Origin: Bradyrhizobium ottawaense
GTDB lineage: Bacteria; Pseudomonadota; Alphaproteobacteria; Rhizobiales; Xanthobacteraceae
NCBI RefSeq assembly: GCF_002278135.3
Contig: NZ_CP029425.2
Location: 744,001 to 808,000, forward strand
Direction: 5' to 3'
DNA length: 64,000 nt
Both the position numbers and the translations under genes were made by a program. The first letter of the stretch is position 1. The number at the start of each line of letters is the position of its first letter. Below are positions 1-10,566 of this stretch, one piece after another. The notes under the pieces are model-generated. The model did no database searches. It saw only the letters and a list, made by a program, of their open reading frames with translations, and was not told the DNA's origin.

Positions 1-603
1 GAGCCTCGTCACCTCCGCCGCGCGCGCCTGGAGCGCCGCATTGTCGGGATCGACGGTGAGCGCGAACTTGACGTTGGAGGCCGTGTATTCGTGGCCGCAA
101 TAGAGCTTGAAGTCGTCGGGCAGGGCACGCAGCTTCAGAAGCGAATCCCACATCATCGGATAGGTGCCCTCGAACACCCGGCCGCAGCCGATCGAGAACA
201 GCGTGTCGGCGGCGAACACCGTCTTCTCGGTGTCGAACACGTAGGAGATGTGGTCGAGCGTGTGGCCGGGCGTCTCCAGGACGCGTGCCAGCAAATTGCC
301 GATCTTGATCACGTCGGCATTGGCAACACGCAGATCGACGTCCGCAATTTTCGTGGTCTTGTCGTGCGGCGCGACGACGCGGCAGTTGTATTTCTGCTTG
401 AGTTCGGCGACCCCGCCGACATGATCGCCGTGATGATGGGTGATCAGGATGTCTGTGAGCTGCCAGCCCTCGCGCTCCAGCGCTGCCAGGATGGGGCCGG
501 CCTCGGGCGCGTCGATCGACGCCGTCGCCTTGGTTTCCACATCGTGGATCAGATAGCCGAAATTGTCGTTTAAACAGCTGAAAGTACGAATTTCGGCGGC
601 CAT
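1..603 (-). CDS. gloB: Hydroxyacylglutathione hydrolase (glyoxalase II), 3' part outside window
   Basis: Hydrolyses S-D-lactoylglutathione to D-lactate and glutathione, the second step of cytosolic methylglyoxal detoxification. Read on the minus strand from ATG at 601-603, the first 201 codons are open to the window edge. The protein starts MAAEIRTFSCLNDNFGYLI and has the metallo-beta-lactamase metal motif THHHGDH at about residues 55-61, then ETPGHTLDH and CGHEYT, which are glyoxalase II metal and substrate positions. The family is about 255 aa, so roughly 50 C-terminal residues are missing. It is divergent from the methyltransferase at 712. I see no frameshift in the visible part. Confidence 0.95.
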   Translation of the reverse strand, partial: MAAEIRTFSCLNDNFGYLIHDVETKATASIDAPEAGPILAALEREGWQLTDILITHHHGDHVGGVAELKQKYNCRVVAPHDKTTKIADVDLRVANADVIKIGNLLARVLETPGHTLDHISYVFDTEKTVFAADTLFSIGCGRVFEGTYPMMWDSLLKLRALPDDFKLYCGHEYTASNVKFALTVDPDNAALQARAAEVTRL

Positions 604-711
604 GTCATCTCCATCGGGCTCAGCCCCGCCAGACAAATATGGCGTTAACGTTGCGCAGGCAATGCAATATTCCGCGCGCGGCGGCGGTCTCGCGCATGTT
701 ACATTGCCGTC

Positions 712-1458
712 ATGACCATCGACGTCGTCGACCTCCGCGAGTTCTATTCCCGCCGCCTCGGGATCGTGGCGCGGCAAATGATCAATCGCGGCATCAGGGA
801 ACGCTGGCCGAGGGCGGAGGGCCACCGCGTGCTCGGCCTCGGCTATCCCACCCCCTATCTGGGGTTGTTCCGCGAAGACGCCGAGCGCTGCCTCGCCTTC
901 ATGCCGGCGGCCCAGGGCGTCCTGAAATGGCCGACGGGACGGCCGGCGCTGGCCTCTCTGGTCGACGAATTCTCGCTGCCGCTTCCCGACGCCGCGGTCG
1001 ACCGCATCCTGCTGGTCCACGCGCTGGAGATGTCGGACGATCCGGCCGCGCTGCTGCGCGAGGTCTGGCGCGTACTGTCGCCGTCCGGGCGCGTGATCGC
1101 GGTGATCCCGAACCGGCGCGGGGTGTGGACCCGCACCGACAGCACGCCGTTCGGTCACGGCCGGCCCTATTCACGCTCGCAGATCACCGACCTGCTGCGC
1201 CAGACCTGGTTCACGCCGACCGCCTGGGGCGAGGCGCTGTTCATGCCGCCCTATGCCGGCGGCTGGGTGCTGAAATCGGCGCAGATGTGGGAGCGCGCCG
1301 GTGCGGCACTGTCGCTGCCCTTTGCCGGCGTCCATATCGTGGAGGCGACCAAGCAGGTCTACCGCGCGATCCCCGCCAAGCGCGAGCGGGCGCGGCTCAT
1401 TCCCTCACTCGCGAAGCCCGTGCTGGTGCCATCCTCGACGACGGTGACGCGCAGCTAG
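712..1458 (+). CDS. Class I SAM-dependent methyltransferase
   Basis: A 248-aa protein with a methyltransferase-11 type fold. The glycine-rich SAM loop is degenerate (VLGLGYPTPYL, about residues 43-53), and a post-loop motif near residues 118-140 (LREVWRVLSPSGRVIAVIPN) is typical of the family. The start is the ATG at 712; a longer reading upstream would be out of frame and without family similarity. It is divergent from gloB, an arrangement I know from other Rhizobiales. The substrate is unknown; proximity to gloB is not enough to assign one. Confidence 0.85.
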   Translation: MTIDVVDLREFYSRRLGIVARQMINRGIRERWPRAEGHRVLGLGYPTPYLGLFREDAERCLAFMPAAQGVLKWPTGRPALASLVDEFSLPLPDAAVDRILLVHALEMSDDPAALLREVWRVLSPSGRVIAVIPNRRGVWTRTDSTPFGHGRPYSRSQITDLLRQTWFTPTAWGEALFMPPYAGGWVLKSAQMWERAGAALSLPFAGVHIVEATKQVYRAIPAKRERARLIPSLAKPVLVPSSTTVTRS

Positions 1459-1487
1459 GTCACAAGCGTTGCCGCGACCGGTGGTCG

Positions 1488-1525
1488 TCAAAAACAAAAT
1501 CGTCCCGGCGAGGCCGGGACGATTC
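1488..1525 (-). terminator. Rho-independent terminator of the DUF4167 gene
   Basis: A perfect 9-bp stem CGTCCCGGC/GCCGGGACG (1501-1509 and 1513-1521) with a 3-nt loop. On the minus strand it is followed by ATTTTGTTTTT. It lies just beyond the stop of the minus-strand gene ending at 1553 and also faces the end of the methyltransferase. Confidence 0.8.
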
Positions 1526-1552
1526 CAGATCAGTCGATCAGAAGAAGCTCAC

Positions 1553-2341
1553 TTACTCGCTGGGCGCGAGATCATCGCCCGACGCGGCCGGAGCTGCTTC
1601 GCGCTCGGGGCGCGGGCCATGCGGCCGGCGCCGCCGGCGCGGGAAGCGTTCGCCACCGCCGGCACCGCCCTCGAAACCGGCCTGGCCGCCATTCGCGCCG
1701 CCGTTCACCTGCGGCTGCGCGCCGGTGATGAAGGAGGGCAGGCGATCGACGCTGCCGGTGTCGGTGACGACGGGCTGCGGCTGATTCTGCGGTTGCGGCT
1801 GGGGCTGATATTGCGGCTGCGGGCGATGGTCGCGCTCGCGGTGCTCGCGCGGTTGCTGCTGATCGCGCTGATAGGGCTGGTTTTCGCGCTGCTGATGGTC
1901 ACGCTGGTGATGATCGCGCTGGCCGTCGCGGTCGCGCGCGAAGGGCTGCTGCTGTTGCGGCTGCGGGACGAAGCCCGGCTCCTGGCCGAAATTCGAGAAA
2001 TTCTCGCCGTCGTCGTCGCCGTCGTCGCTGTTGCTGCTGATCGGCTCGTCGCCGCGCGGCTGCTGATTCTGGCGGAACTGTTCCTGGGCCGCGGCGATCA
2101 GACGGAAATAATGCTCGGCGTGCTGGTAGTAGTTCTCGGCTGCAACGGGGTCGCCGGAAGAGCGCGCGTCGCGCGCGAGCTGGAGATACTTTTCAGCGAT
2201 GTGCGAGGCGGTGCCGCGGATCTTGATGTCGGGTCCGTTGGACTCGTAGACCCGGGTCATCGGGTTCTGGCTGCGCCGGTTGTTGTTGTTATTGTTATTG
2301 TTGCGGTTGCGCATCCGCTGCTTGTTCTGACCGTTTCTCAT
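1553..2341 (-). CDS. DUF4167 domain protein with Asn- and Gln-rich disordered regions
   Basis: A 262-aa protein of unknown function restricted, as far as I know, to alphaproteobacteria. Residues 1-25 are basic and contain an eight-Asn run, followed by the conserved DUF4167 block at about 27-95 (TRVYESNGPDIKIRGTA, HIAEKYLQLARDA, ENYYQHAEHYFR). The rest is low complexity: a QQPRGD/RDQQQPREHRERDH region, PQPQ repeats, and a C-terminal basic patch RFPRRRRRPHGPRPERE. The composition suggests an RNA-binding or condensate-forming protein, which is inference. It lies downstream of prmC on the same strand, the usual order, but 461 bp apart, so it probably has its own promoter. Confidence 0.85.
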   Translation of the reverse strand: MRNGQNKQRMRNRNNNNNNNNRRSQNPMTRVYESNGPDIKIRGTASHIAEKYLQLARDARSSGDPVAAENYYQHAEHYFRLIAAAQEQFRQNQQPRGDEPISSNSDDGDDDGENFSNFGQEPGFVPQPQQQQPFARDRDGQRDHHQRDHQQRENQPYQRDQQQPREHRERDHRPQPQYQPQPQPQNQPQPVVTDTGSVDRLPSFITGAQPQVNGGANGGQAGFEGGAGGGERFPRRRRRPHGPRPEREAAPAASGDDLAPSE

Positions 2342-2802
2342 GTCCTGCCTTTAATTCCAGCCCTAAACGTTGCACGCATTACTTGATTGCTAGGAGTGAC
2401 CTGGACAGCGGTTCACATCGCTCGCGCGCACCGCGCCCAAGAGCGGATCGAACCCTGCCGATGTTCGTCGACCGTCGCGTTCAAACAAGGACGCGTTCCC
2501 CACCCGCCAGCACTGATCGCCAGCGAACCCATTCATTTTGCCTGCCGAAACAAGCCCAGCTGTGTTGCGTAAGTCTTCAAGCGCAATATCAGGCTTTCGT
2601 TCACTTTGCGGTCGGAGAGCAGCGCAGCTCCAATGGCTATCGCGCTTCACAGGACCTGCGGCTTGGAACCTTTATCAGTAAAGCTCTCGCCCGAGAGCCC
2701 GGCTTTCGCCCGTAGGTCTACGGGGCCGGCACCGATGTGTTGATCGGAACGTAGTCGTTCCCAAGGGATATTCCAAGAGCTTTTTGCAAGCCAATCCGGC
2801 TT
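2342..2802. other. Intergenic region between prmC and the DUF4167 gene
   Basis: 461 bp. It should contain the promoter and 5' leader of the minus-strand DUF4167 gene. The short open frames on both strands have no recognisable family and no good ribosome binding site, so I call no gene here. No convincing -35/-10 pair stood out. Confidence 0.5.
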
Positions 2803-3711
2803 TTATGGGGGCATTTTTCGGGCCGAAACGGCCCGCAGAATGCCCGCCAGGTCGGCCTTGGGTGGCCTGTCCACCGTTAACGCGCCTGCTATCATCAAGG
2901 TTTCAATATTTCTGGCCTGCCCCTGTCCGGCCTCGACGATCAGCGCTCCGCCGGGGGCGAGACGTTCGGCGGCCTGCGGGATCAGGGCGCGATAGGCGTC
3001 ATATCCGTCATTGCCGCCGTCGAGCGCCAGATGCGGATCGTGCTCGCGCACCTCGATGCTCAGTTTCGGAATTTCGGCGGAGGGAATATAGGGCGGGTTC
3101 GAGACGATGAGGTCAAACGGGCCGCGCAGCGCCGTCAGATAGGAGCAGGCGACGAAGCCGGCGCGATCGACGAGGCCGAGGGCGGCCGCATTGTCGCGCG
3201 CCGTATCGAGCGCCGTCGGGCTGACATCGGTGCCGACGCCAAACGCGTCGGGAATCTCCCGCAGCAATGCGAGCAGGATGGCGCCCGATCCGACGCCGAT
3301 ATCAGCGATTCGCGGGCGCCGCCCCGATATCGACAGGCCCCAGAAGATCTCGAGCGCCAGTTCGACGACAGTCTCGGTGTCCGGCCGCGGTACCAGCGTC
3401 GCCTCCGACAACCGCAACGGCATGCCCCAGAAGTCTCGCACGCCGAGAATGCGGGCGACCGGCTCATGCGCGAGCCGGCGTTGCGCGTATCGTTCGAGCC
3501 GCGTGGTCTCCTCAGGCGTGAGTTGTCGCGATGCCTGCGTCACCATACCGGTCAGATCGAGCTCCAGCGCGGCGCCGACGAGCAGGCGCGCATCGAGGGC
3601 CGCCTGCTCGATGCCGGCCGCTTGCAGCCGTGCCCCGAGCGCGCGCCGCGCACTCTCGACATTATGTCCGGGATCGATATTTGTCGCCAATGGAGCCATC
3701 CTGCCTGCCAT
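2803..3711 (-). CDS. prmC: Peptide chain release factor N5-glutamine methyltransferase
   Basis: Methylates the GGQ glutamine of release factors RF1 and RF2. The family hallmark NPPY appears in IVSNPPYIPSAEI (around residue 190), preceded by the SAM loop IADIGVGSGAILLALL and by the N-terminal helical domain (LVGAALELDLTG). The frame stays open to 3792, but the start chosen is ATG 3709-3711 (MAGRMAPLATN), giving 302 aa, the family length; ATG 3697-3699 is an alternative. The longer form would run into the start of the divergent HIT gene. Its substrate gene prfA is about 7 kb away, separated by a transporter block. Confidence 0.93.
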   Translation of the reverse strand: MAGRMAPLATNIDPGHNVESARRALGARLQAAGIEQAALDARLLVGAALELDLTGMVTQASRQLTPEETTRLERYAQRRLAHEPVARILGVRDFWGMPLRLSEATLVPRPDTETVVELALEIFWGLSISGRRPRIADIGVGSGAILLALLREIPDAFGVGTDVSPTALDTARDNAAALGLVDRAGFVACSYLTALRGPFDLIVSNPPYIPSAEIPKLSIEVREHDPHLALDGGNDGYDAYRALIPQAAERLAPGGALIVEAGQGQARNIETLMIAGALTVDRPPKADLAGILRAVSARKMPP

Positions 3712-3790
3712 CGTGGATAGATCGGCCGGCTCGCTTGCGTCAACGGAAAGGAGCGCGTTTGATCGCGCCCCGCAAGCGACGGAGGGGTCC

Positions 3791-4216
3791 ATGACGGCCT
3801 ATGACGATCAGAACGTCTTCGCAAAGATCCTGCGCGGCGAGATTCCCTGCTTCGAGGTTTTCAGGGACGACCGCAGTCTGGCCTTCCTCGACATCATGCC
3901 GCGCGCGCCCGGACACACGCTGGTGATTCCGCGGGCGCCGGCGCGCGGCATCCTGGATATCGCGGAGGACGATCTGGCCGCCGTCGCCCGGACGGCCAAG
4001 CGAATCGCGATTGCGGCGATGAAGGCGTTTGACGCGGAGGGTATCATCCTCCAGCAGTTCAGCGAGCCGGCCAGCGGGCAGGTGGTGCTTCACCTGCACA
4101 TGCACGTCATGCCTGTCAGGGCCGGCGTCGATCTCTTGCCGGCGCAGACGCGCAAGGAAGATATGGCCGTGCTCGCCGATCACGCCAAGCGGATGATCGC
4201 GGCGCTTGGCGGCTGA
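3791..4216 (+). CDS. HIT family protein (histidine triad nucleotide hydrolase)
   Basis: A 141-aa Hint/HIT-type protein beginning MTAYDDQNVFAKILRGEIP. The histidine triad is present as VLHLHMHV near residues 98-105, in a HxHxHxx pattern preceded by SGQV. Proteins of this type hydrolyse nucleoside phosphoramidates or dinucleotides. GGAGG at 3781-3785 sits at good spacing before the ATG at 3791, which decides this start over in-frame starts far upstream. It is divergent from prmC with about 80 bp between the starts. Confidence 0.93.
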   Translation: MTAYDDQNVFAKILRGEIPCFEVFRDDRSLAFLDIMPRAPGHTLVIPRAPARGILDIAEDDLAAVARTAKRIAIAAMKAFDAEGIILQQFSEPASGQVVLHLHMHVMPVRAGVDLLPAQTRKEDMAVLADHAKRMIAALGG

Positions 4217-4240
4217 GCCCGGTCGTTGAATGGCGGCTGA

Positions 4241-4935
4241 CTAAACGCCGAGGTAGCGCTGCAGCAGCTCCGGCTGGGCCCTGAGCTCCTGCGCCGGACC
4301 CTCGTGCACGATGTGGCCGTTGTTGACGATGTAGATCCGGCTTGCCAGCGCCAGCGTCGCCGCCAAATTCTGCTCGACCAGCACGATGGTCTGGCCGGCC
4401 GCCGCCAGCTCGCGGCAGGCCTTGACGAGATCGTGGACGATGACGGGCGCGAGCCCCTCGAACGGCTCGTCCAGCAGCACGATCTTGGGATCGCGCACCA
4501 GCGCCCGCGCGATCGCGAGCATCTGCTGCTCGCCGCCGGAGAGCTCGGTGCCGCGGTTGCTCCGTCGCTCCTTCAGCCGCGGAAACATCTCGTAGACGCG
4601 GTCGAGCGGCCAGCGTTGCGGCGCGGTGATCCCGGCAAGGGTGATGTTCTCCTCCACCGACAGGCTGCCGAAGATACGGCGCTCCTCGTGCACGAGCTGC
4701 ATGCCCGCCTGCGCGATCCTGTGGCTCCTGCGTCCGGCGATATCGATGCCGTCGAACTTCACGCTGCCGCTGCGCGGCGTCACGACGCCCATCAGGCTCT
4801 TCAGCGTCGTGCTCTTGCCGGCGCCGTTGCGGCCGAGCAGCGCCACCACCTCGTGACGTTCGACGTGCATGGCGACGTCGAACAGGATGTGGGAATCCCC
4901 GTAATAGCTGTTCAGGCCGTTGACCTCGATCAGGC

Positions 4936-4939
<4 letters not shown>
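4241..4939 (-). CDS. livF: Branched-chain amino-acid type ABC transporter ATP-binding protein LivF
   Basis: A 232-aa ATPase starting MSLIEVNGLNSYYGDSHIL. It has Walker A LLGRNGAGKST, signature LSGGEQQMLAIARAL and Walker B KIVLLDEPFEGLAP followed by the H-loop glutamate and histidine region, and the HEERRIF segment typical of LivF. The start codon overlaps the upstream fused permease/ATPase stop as ATGA (4936-4939), so the two are translationally coupled. It is the last gene of the minus-strand operon starting at 9097. The substrate is not fixed by sequence; LIV-family systems carry branched-chain amino acids, amides, urea or aromatic acids. Confidence 0.93.
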
Positions 4940-6785
<1,846 letters not shown>

Positions 6786-6789
<4 letters not shown>

Positions 6790-7661
6790 TCGCGGCCCTG
6801 GACGCCGAGCAGGCCATGCGGTCGCACCACGAGCACGAGCGTCATCGCCGCAAACAGCATCACATAGGCGTAGCCGGGGTTGAACATGGAGGTGACGCTG
6901 ATGATCTCGCCGGCGATCAGGCCGCCCAGGATCGCGCCTGGGAACGAGCCGACGCCGCCGATCACCACCACCACGAAGGTCTGGACCAGGATGTCGTCAC
7001 CGATGCCCGGCGTCAGCGACACCACCGGCGCGTTGACGATGCCGGCAAAGCCGGCGGCCATCGCCCCGATGCCGAACACCACCATGAAGACCCGGTAGAC
7101 ATTGATGCCGAGCGAATCCACCATCACGGAATCCTCGATGCCGGCCCGCACGATCATGCCGAGACGGGTCCGGTAGAGGATGATGAACAGCGCGCCGAGT
7201 GCGATCGCGACGATGCCGACCACCGCGAGGCGGTAGGTCGGATAGAACATGAAGCCGAGATTGGTGATGCCCTGGAATATCGCCGGCGGCGGCACCAGCT
7301 GCGACTGGCTGGAGAAGATCAGCCGGATGATCTCGACGAAGCAGATGCCGAGCCCGAAGGTCACGAGCAACTGGTCCTCGTGCGGCCGATGATAGAAATG
7401 GCGAATGATGACGCGTTCCATCGCAACGCCGAGCAGCATCACGAACAGCGAGCCGGCGATCACCGCAAGGATGAACGATTCGGTGTACTGGTAGGCGACG
7501 AAGCCGGCATAGCCGCCGATCATGAACATCGCGCCATGCGCGAGGTTGAGCACGCCGAGCGTGCCGTAGATAATGGTCAGGCCGGAGCTGATCAGCGCGA
7601 GCAGCGCGCCGAGCGCGAGCCCGTTGAAGAGCTGCGAGACGAGGTTGGGCCAACTAATCAT
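6786..7661 (-). CDS. livH: Branched-chain amino-acid type ABC transporter permease LivH
   Basis: A 291-aa inner-membrane permease with about eight hydrophobic helices. Family motifs are GLTIIYGTLGVLNLAHGAMF near the N-terminus and GGVGSFPGAILGGLIAGE near the C-terminus. The start chosen is ATG 7659-7661 (MISWPNLVSQLFNGL), which matches the family N-terminus; an in-frame ATG 13 codons upstream is less likely. It overlaps the next gene by 4 nt. A terminator-like hairpin lies between it and the binding-protein gene upstream, so permease expression probably depends on read-through. Confidence 0.93.
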
Positions 7662-7698
7662 GCAATGGTCACGGTTGTGGCGCGTTCCGGCGGTGCGC

Positions 7699-7746
7699 AA
7701 AAAAAGGGTGACGCCGCAGGAGCCGGAAGCGACCTACGGCGTCGCA
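7699..7746 (-). terminator. Attenuator or terminator between binding-protein gene and livH
   Basis: A stem GACGCCG/CGGCGTC (7710-7716 and 7737-7743) with a partly paired interior. On the minus strand it is followed within a few bases by seven consecutive T (7699-7705 as A on the plus strand). Its place inside the operon, directly after the periplasmic binding-protein gene, fits partial termination that keeps the binding protein in excess over the membrane complex. Confidence 0.7.
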
Positions 7747-7762
7747 GGGGGTTAGCGCGAGC

Positions 7763-9097
7763 TCAGCTGTAGTCGCCGGGATGGCAGCCAAAGGCGTCCG
7801 GCTTCTGCATCAAGCCTTCGCCGGGCACGATCTCGACCACATCGTACCAGTCTTCCTTGGTCTTCATGTCCTTCTGCTGCTTGCCCTTGACGATGATCAC
7901 GGGGCGGACGCACTGATGGTCCTCGGGGCGGTAATGCACGTCGCCGACCAGGGACGGCAGCGTCTCGCCCTTCTCATAGGCCTTGATCACGTCGGGCGGG
8001 TTGAAGCTGCCGGCCTGCTCGCACATGCGGGCCCAGTGCGCGAAGCTGACATAGGCGTTCTCCGCGCCCCATTCCGGCTTGTAGCCGTACTTCTTCTCGA
8101 AGGCCTCGTTGAACATCTTGGCGAGCGGAAACTTGTCCTCAAGCGTCCACCAATAGTCGGTCGCGGCGTAGACGCCCTGCATCAGCCCGCCGGTCTCGCG
8201 CGCGATGAAGGGCACCTGGTAGGGGACGACCAGCTTCATCTTGTCGAGCACGCCGAACTGCTTGGCCTGCTGGGTCGACAGCACCGCGTCGTGGCCCCAG
8301 TTGACGTTGATCAGCACGTCGGCGCCGGAATTCGCGACGTTCAGCAGATACGACGAATAGTCGGGCGCGCCGAGCGGCGCGACCTGGTTGGTGACGGTGG
8401 TCCAGCCGGCGGTCGCGAGGAAGTCCTGCATCGACTTGGTGACGGTGTGACCGTAGGTGTAATCAGGCGTGAGATACGCAGCCTTCTTGCCCTTGCCGAA
8501 CTCCTTGACCATGACGGGGCCGATCGCCGCCGCGGCGGTCTGGCCGAAGAAATTCTGGCGGAAGCCGTAGCGGACGCAGTCCTTGCCGGTGGTGTCGTTC
8601 GAGCCGGAGATGCCGCAGACGAAGATCACCTTCTCGCGCTGGGCGAGCTTGTTCAGCGCGACCGCAACGGCGCTCGAGGTGCCGCCGGTGATCATGATCG
8701 CCTTGTTCTCGCTGATGAAGCGCTGCTGCGCCTGCACCGCCTCGTTCGGCTTGGCCGCGGAATCCGCGACGCCGAATTTAAGCTCCTTGCCGAGCACGCC
8801 CTTGCTGGTCTTCGGCGAGATCTTCTTGATCAGGTCGTGACCGCTGTTGATGTGCTCGATCGCGAGCTGATAGCCCTTGAGCTCGTCCTCGCCCTGCACG
8901 GCATAGGTGCCGGTGCGCGGCACCGAGATGCCGATGAAGGCGGTGGAGCCCGAAACGCCCGCGGGATAGGAGCCGACGGCCGGCTTGTCCTCGGCGAAGG
9001 CCGGCATCGCAGGCAGCACCGAGCCGCCGATGAGGCCTGCCGTGGTCTGGAGCAGGCCGCGGCGCGAGAGGCCACGGCGAATGAGATGGTCGGTCAT
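7763..9097 (-). CDS. ABC transporter substrate-binding protein, LIV family, Tat-type signal
   Basis: A 444-aa type I periplasmic binding protein. The N-terminus has twin arginines followed by a hydrophobic stretch (LSRRGLLQTTAGLIGG) and an Ala-rich cleavage region (AMPAFAED), so Tat export is likely. The mature protein has the Leu/Ile/Val-binding fold (AFIGISVPRTGTYAVQGED, ITGGTSSAVAVALNKLA, YLTPDYTYGHTVTKS). The start ATG 9095-9097 follows a strong GGAGGAAACGATC ribosome site; an in-frame ATG 20 codons earlier is rejected. First gene of the minus-strand operon. Substrate unknown. Confidence 0.92.
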   Translation of the reverse strand: MTDHLIRRGLSRRGLLQTTAGLIGGSVLPAMPAFAEDKPAVGSYPAGVSGSTAFIGISVPRTGTYAVQGEDELKGYQLAIEHINSGHDLIKKISPKTSKGVLGKELKFGVADSAAKPNEAVQAQQRFISENKAIMITGGTSSAVAVALNKLAQREKVIFVCGISGSNDTTGKDCVRYGFRQNFFGQTAAAAIGPVMVKEFGKGKKAAYLTPDYTYGHTVTKSMQDFLATAGWTTVTNQVAPLGAPDYSSYLLNVANSGADVLINVNWGHDAVLSTQQAKQFGVLDKMKLVVPYQVPFIARETGGLMQGVYAATDYWWTLEDKFPLAKMFNEAFEKKYGYKPEWGAENAYVSFAHWARMCEQAGSFNPPDVIKAYEKGETLPSLVGDVHYRPEDHQCVRPVIIVKGKQQKDMKTKEDWYDVVEIVPGEGLMQKPDAFGCHPGDYS

Positions 9098-9216
9098 GAT
9101 CGTTTCCTCCGGATATCGTTCTTGTTTGCAGGCAAAACACGACCTGTCCGGCGGCAACCGGCCTCGAAAGGCCTGCCTGCACCGGGCACGTCACATCCGC
9201 GTGTAGCTCCTGGACC

Positions 9217-9246
9217 TAAACATTGCTCGTGAGCACCATCTGTCAA
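9217..9246 (-). promoter_or_regulatory. Candidate promoter of the LIV operon
   Basis: On the minus strand a perfect TTGACA (9241-9246) is followed after 18 nt by a weak -10, TGTTTA (9217-9222), about 120 bp before the binding-protein start. Upstream on the same strand is an inverted repeat ATATCG-5-CGATAT (9288-9304), a possible regulator site. Only the motifs are seen; the function is inferred. Confidence 0.35.
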
Positions 9247-9316
9247 TTTCGCCTTTGGTCGAACGACGAAAATTATCGCGTGAAAACATATCGGATCACG
9301 ATATATATTAGTCTTT

Positions 9317-9967
9317 GTGAGTACGAGATTGGCGGGTTCGGCGAGAGAGATGCCGCGGCAGACGACAGTAGCGGGTACCCGGAAGCGACGGTCCTGGCCG
9401 CAAGAGGCGGAGCGGCAGGAGGCGGCGTGGCCTGCCGGGGAGGGAAGTGACCAGCGCGCATCGCCGCAGTCCGGCGATGCCTCGCGCATGCCGGAGTCGC
9501 GCGGCCGGTCCGCCGGGCAGCGGGGGCCGGCCATCGGCTCCGTTCAGGCCAAGCGCACGCCGGTGCCGATGCAGAGACTGAGCGTGCGGGCCCAGAATGT
9601 CCTGAAGGAGCTCGCGGTCGAGCTCACCGGCGAGCAGCCGCCGAAGGGGACCTGGTCGCCCTCGCGCGAGCTGCTGCTCGCACTGACGGCGGAGCGGCTT
9701 GCGACGACGCGCAATTGCGGTCCTCACACCATGCGGGAGATCGTGGACTGGGCGCAGGGCTGCGGCGTGACCATCAAGCCGGTGATCCCGCCCGGCGGCT
9801 CGCTGTCGCAGATGTGGGGCGAGTTGATCACGAATGCATCCGAAGGCGCCTTGACCAGCGCCGAGATCGCCAGTGCGCTCCAGCGCTCGATCAGGCGGAA
9901 GAGCGTTCGTATTCCGATCGCGTTTCAGGTCATCCTGGTGAAGATCCTGCTCTCCAACTTCGAATAG
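9317..9967 (+). CDS. Uncharacterised protein with C-terminal RpoA-CTD-like (helix-hairpin-helix) domain
   Basis: Up to 216 aa. The first ~80 residues are low complexity and basic, so the true start may be internal, for example the Met of MQRLSVRAQNVLKEL near 9571. From there to about residue 155 the pattern follows the RNA polymerase alpha C-terminal domain: LSVRAQNVLKEL resembles LSVRSxNxLKN, then LTAERLATTRNCGPHTMREI resembles the second helix-hairpin-helix. The last ~50 residues do not belong to that domain. It could bind DNA or polymerase-associated factors. It sits alone between the LIV operon and a MarR gene. The coding call for the C-terminal two thirds is fair, the function is speculative. 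Confidence 0.6.
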   Translation: MSTRLAGSAREMPRQTTVAGTRKRRSWPQEAERQEAAWPAGEGSDQRASPQSGDASRMPESRGRSAGQRGPAIGSVQAKRTPVPMQRLSVRAQNVLKELAVELTGEQPPKGTWSPSRELLLALTAERLATTRNCGPHTMREIVDWAQGCGVTIKPVIPPGGSLSQMWGELITNASEGALTSAEIASALQRSIRRKSVRIPIAFQVILVKILLSNFE

Positions 9968-10088
9968 GAGGGCTGCAAAGCCCGCTATATTTGTGCATCT
10001 GCGAGGCCCATCGGTGGTTCCGCCCCGCCTTCCTTGCTAGTCTCGGCAGCGCCCGCTCCGCCGGCGGGCGGAGGTCGAAAGGCACGGA

Positions 10089-10559
10089 ATGGCTGACTCG
10101 AAGCGGAAGACTGGACGCACGGCGCGTGCTGCGCCCTCGAGGGGCGGCGCGATGCGCGAGGCCGACTACGCCGCGCTCGCCCAATTCCGCTACCAGCTGC
10201 GCACCTTCCTCGCCTTCAGCGAAGCGGCGGCCCAGAACGCCGGATTGACGCCGCAGCAGCACCAGGCGCTGCTGGCGATCAAGGGACTGGCCGACCCCAA
10301 CGGCGCCAGCGTCGGCGACATCGCCGGCTTCCTCCTGATCCGGCACCATACGGCGGTGGAGCTGGTGGACCGCATGGCGAAGTTGAAGCTGATCGGCCGG
10401 GAGGCCGATCCCGAGGATGCAAGGCGCGTCCTGGTCAAGCTGACGGCCAAGGGCGAGCAGAAGCTTCGCTCGCTTTCGCGCATTCACCTGGACGAGCTGA
10501 GCGCCGCTGCACCCGCATTGGGCAAGATCCTGCGATCGTTCCTGGCAAAGGTGCGCTGA
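10089..10559 (+). CDS. MarR family transcriptional regulator
   Basis: A 156-aa winged-helix regulator. The first ~25 residues are basic and poorly conserved; the domain begins near YAALAQFRYQLRTFLAFSE. Recognition helix and wing are in IAGFLLIRHHTAVELVDRM and DPEDARRVLVKLTAKGEQ, the standard MarR wing signature. It ends 7 bp from the end of prfA (convergent). It may control the LIV operon or the gene at 9317, since MarR proteins usually act on neighbours, but no operator was pinned down. Confidence 0.88.
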   Translation: MADSKRKTGRTARAAPSRGGAMREADYAALAQFRYQLRTFLAFSEAAAQNAGLTPQQHQALLAIKGLADPNGASVGDIAGFLLIRHHTAVELVDRMAKLKLIGREADPEDARRVLVKLTAKGEQKLRSLSRIHLDELSAAAPALGKILRSFLAKVR

Positions 10560-10566
10560 GCAGGGA

